This document shows, piece after piece, positions 4,772 through 5,839 of a stretch of 5,839 nt of DNA. A program made the position numbers and the translations under genes. Within the stretch, counting starts at the first letter, position 1. Each line of letters opens with the position of its first letter. Source of the DNA: Pyrinomonadaceae bacterium (GTDB lineage Bacteria > Acidobacteriota > Blastocatellia > Pyrinomonadales > Pyrinomonadaceae); NCBI GenBank assembly GCA_025937955.1, contig JAICQI010000405.1, positions 1 through 5,839 of the forward strand, read 5' to 3'. The notes beneath the pieces were generated by a model. It did not search any database. It worked only from the letters and a program-made list of their open reading frames with translations, and was not told the origin of the DNA.

Positions 4772-5782
4772 CTAATTGGCTGCCGTCCGTGAAACTGAGT
4801 TGCTTGCGAAGTTCGACACCCAGATTTGTTTACCGTCAAAGACTACTCCGAAGGGACCTTTGCCGGTGACATAAGTAGCGATCACGGCTCCGTCTGATGG
4901 ACTTACTTTCATCACATTGCTGTCGCCGTTGTTAACTACCCAAAGACTGGTTCCGTCGAAAGCTATTCCCGCCGCTCCATCACCTACTTTGAACTCGCCG
5001 AGATGCAATCCATCCGCGGCGCGAAGCTTCGTGACAGATTGGCTGAAATAGTTAGTGACAAAAAGACTATCACCGGCGGCAGCGACTCCAAATGGACCCT
5101 TGCCTACAGCATACTCACCCAACACAGCGCCGGCAGTGCTCAAGCGTGTAACTGAGTTGCTCTTGTTGTTGGTTACCCAGATGCTGTTTGCCGCGAACGC
5201 CAAACCCACCGGGCGTTTTCCGACAGAAAAAGTGCCGAGATTGGCGCCCCTGGTGCTTAGTTTCGTCACGTTGTTGCTGTGCCGGTTTGCGACCCAGATG
5301 TTCGTGCCGTCGAATGCCAGCCCGCCTGGACCATCCGTGACGGTGAATGTACCGGCAATCGCACCGGTTGAAGGCGTGATTTTCATCACGCTGTTACTCA
5401 ACAAATTCGCCACCCAAACCGATCCAGCCGCATAGAGCAATGCCACCGGCCGTTTTCCGACGGTGAACGTTCCGGCGACTGCGCCATCGCTGACTCTGAT
5501 TCGGGTTATCGAGTTGTTGAATTGTGTGGCTACCCAAACGTACGTACCGTCGAAGGTTGCTGCTTCAGGACCCGTGGTACTGGTGGCTTCTAAGTCCCCA
5601 CCACCCATTTCACCACCGTCCAGCAAGGCGCCACCGCTAAAGCTTTGAGCCCCGCCCCCGCTGCTTCCGCTTCCGAGAGGGATTTCGCTCATCTGGGTCT
5701 GTGCCATGATCACACTTGGCATTGTTGCAGCGATCGCCAGTAACAACACCAGCTTGAAAACTCTCCCATTAAGAAGAATCAT
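4772..5782 (-). CDS. Secreted YVTN/NHL-like seven-bladed beta-propeller protein
   Basis: The 336-residue protein has a Sec signal peptide (hydrophobic core about residues 9-20, likely cleavage after A27 in VIMAQTQ), a Gly/Ser-rich linker at about 36-62, and then tandem repeats of 39-40 residues starting near 71, 111, 151, 190, 229, 269 and 309, the last one incomplete. The repeat reads roughly GPxGlAFDGtxiWVaNxxSNsVtKlsxxGaxlGtfxVGK. Six full units plus a partial one suggest a seven-bladed propeller, with the missing strand of the last blade perhaps supplied from the N-terminal side. The repeats recall YncE-like (YVTN) proteins and Vgb (streptogramin lyase)-like propellers, but I see no conserved catalytic His/Glu set, so a binding or scaffold role outside the cell is more likely than an enzyme. 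The ATG at 5782 is preferred over an in-frame TTG at 5827 because it has an excellent ribosome binding site and begins directly at the signal peptide. Confidence 0.85.
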   Translation of the reverse strand: MILLNGRVFKLVLLLAIAATMPSVIMAQTQMSEIPLGSGSSGGGAQSFSGGALLDGGEMGGGDLEATSTTGPEAATFDGTYVWVATQFNNSITRIRVSDGAVAGTFTVGKRPVALLYAAGSVWVANLLSNSVMKITPSTGAIAGTFTVTDGPGGLAFDGTNIWVANRHSNNVTKLSTRGANLGTFSVGKRPVGLAFAANSIWVTNNKSNSVTRLSTAGAVLGEYAVGKGPFGVAAAGDSLFVTNYFSQSVTKLRAADGLHLGEFKVGDGAAGIAFDGTSLWVVNNGDSNVMKVSPSDGAVIATYVTGKGPFGVVFDGKQIWVSNFASNSVSRTAAN

Positions 5783-5786
5783 TTGC

Positions 5787-5793
5787 CACCTCC
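5787..5793 (-). promoter_or_regulatory. Ribosome binding site that fixes the propeller start
   Basis: GGAGGTG lies 4 bases before the ATG at 5782 (the GGAGG core is 6 bases away). The longer in-frame option, TTG at 5827, would put 15 charged residues in front of the signal peptide, so the shorter form is chosen. The remaining bases to 5839 are too few to show a promoter. Confidence 0.75.
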
Positions 5794-5839
5794 ATTCGCT
5801 TTCAGCTTCGCCTGGTTCTTTGGCCAATCAACCCAGCTA

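Noticed and set aside
5055..5435. Plus-strand frame of 126 codons with repeated wording
   Set aside because: Its regularity is only the mirror of the propeller repeats on the minus strand.
5783..5827. Longer N-terminus of the propeller protein from a TTG at 5827
   Set aside because: It adds 15 hydrophilic residues before the signal peptide and lacks a good ribosome binding site, while the ATG at 5782 has GGAGGTG at the right distance.

Overview
The window is an ordinary-looking chromosomal stretch from a Gram-negative-type bacterium. Five genes all read on the minus strand, so transcription runs from high to low coordinates. The style of the proteins (a Tat-exported multicopper oxidase paired with an SCO protein, a stand-alone AraC-type DNA-binding protein starting MDKRV, YVTN-like propellers, and a dispersed palindrome built on GCCACAGATT) makes me think of Acidobacteriota, perhaps Blastocatellia. 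This rests on recalled resemblance and not on a search, so treat it as a weak inference. No tRNA, rRNA, CRISPR array, transposase or phage gene is visible.

Layout in the direction of transcription: (1) a secreted seven-bladed beta-propeller protein (5782 to 4772); (2) a 377-base gap holding a REP-like palindrome just past the propeller gene and several direct and inverted repeats closer to the next gene; (3) a small AraC-family regulator with a TTG start (4394 to 3912); (4) a 372-base gap with four AGTTGA hexamers and a 15-base palindrome; (5) a two-gene copper operon, a Tat-exported CotA/bilirubin-oxidase-like multicopper oxidase (3539 to 1542) followed after 2 bases by an SCO1/SenC copper-binding protein (1539 to 892); (6) a 125-base gap holding two long consecutive stem-loops; (7) a secreted protein of unknown function (766 to 1) that runs off the window edge.

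The core is the oxidase-SCO pair. The ribosome binding site of the SCO gene lies inside the last codons of the oxidase gene, so the two are very probably translated together. SCO proteins bind copper and usually help to metallate copper enzymes, so the SCO protein is a plausible partner for filling the oxidase. The oddity is that the oxidase has a clear Tat signal while the SCO protein has no signal peptide or membrane anchor, and an in-frame stop just upstream rules out a longer version. It may act in the cytoplasm or leave the cell bound to the oxidase. The AraC-type gene upstream is a candidate regulator of the pair; shared AGTTG-type half-sites in front of both genes fit this but do not prove it.

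I found no clearly new multi-gene defence or mobile system. The most useful leads are the leaderless SCO partner, the operator-like repeats, and the double hairpin after the operon.
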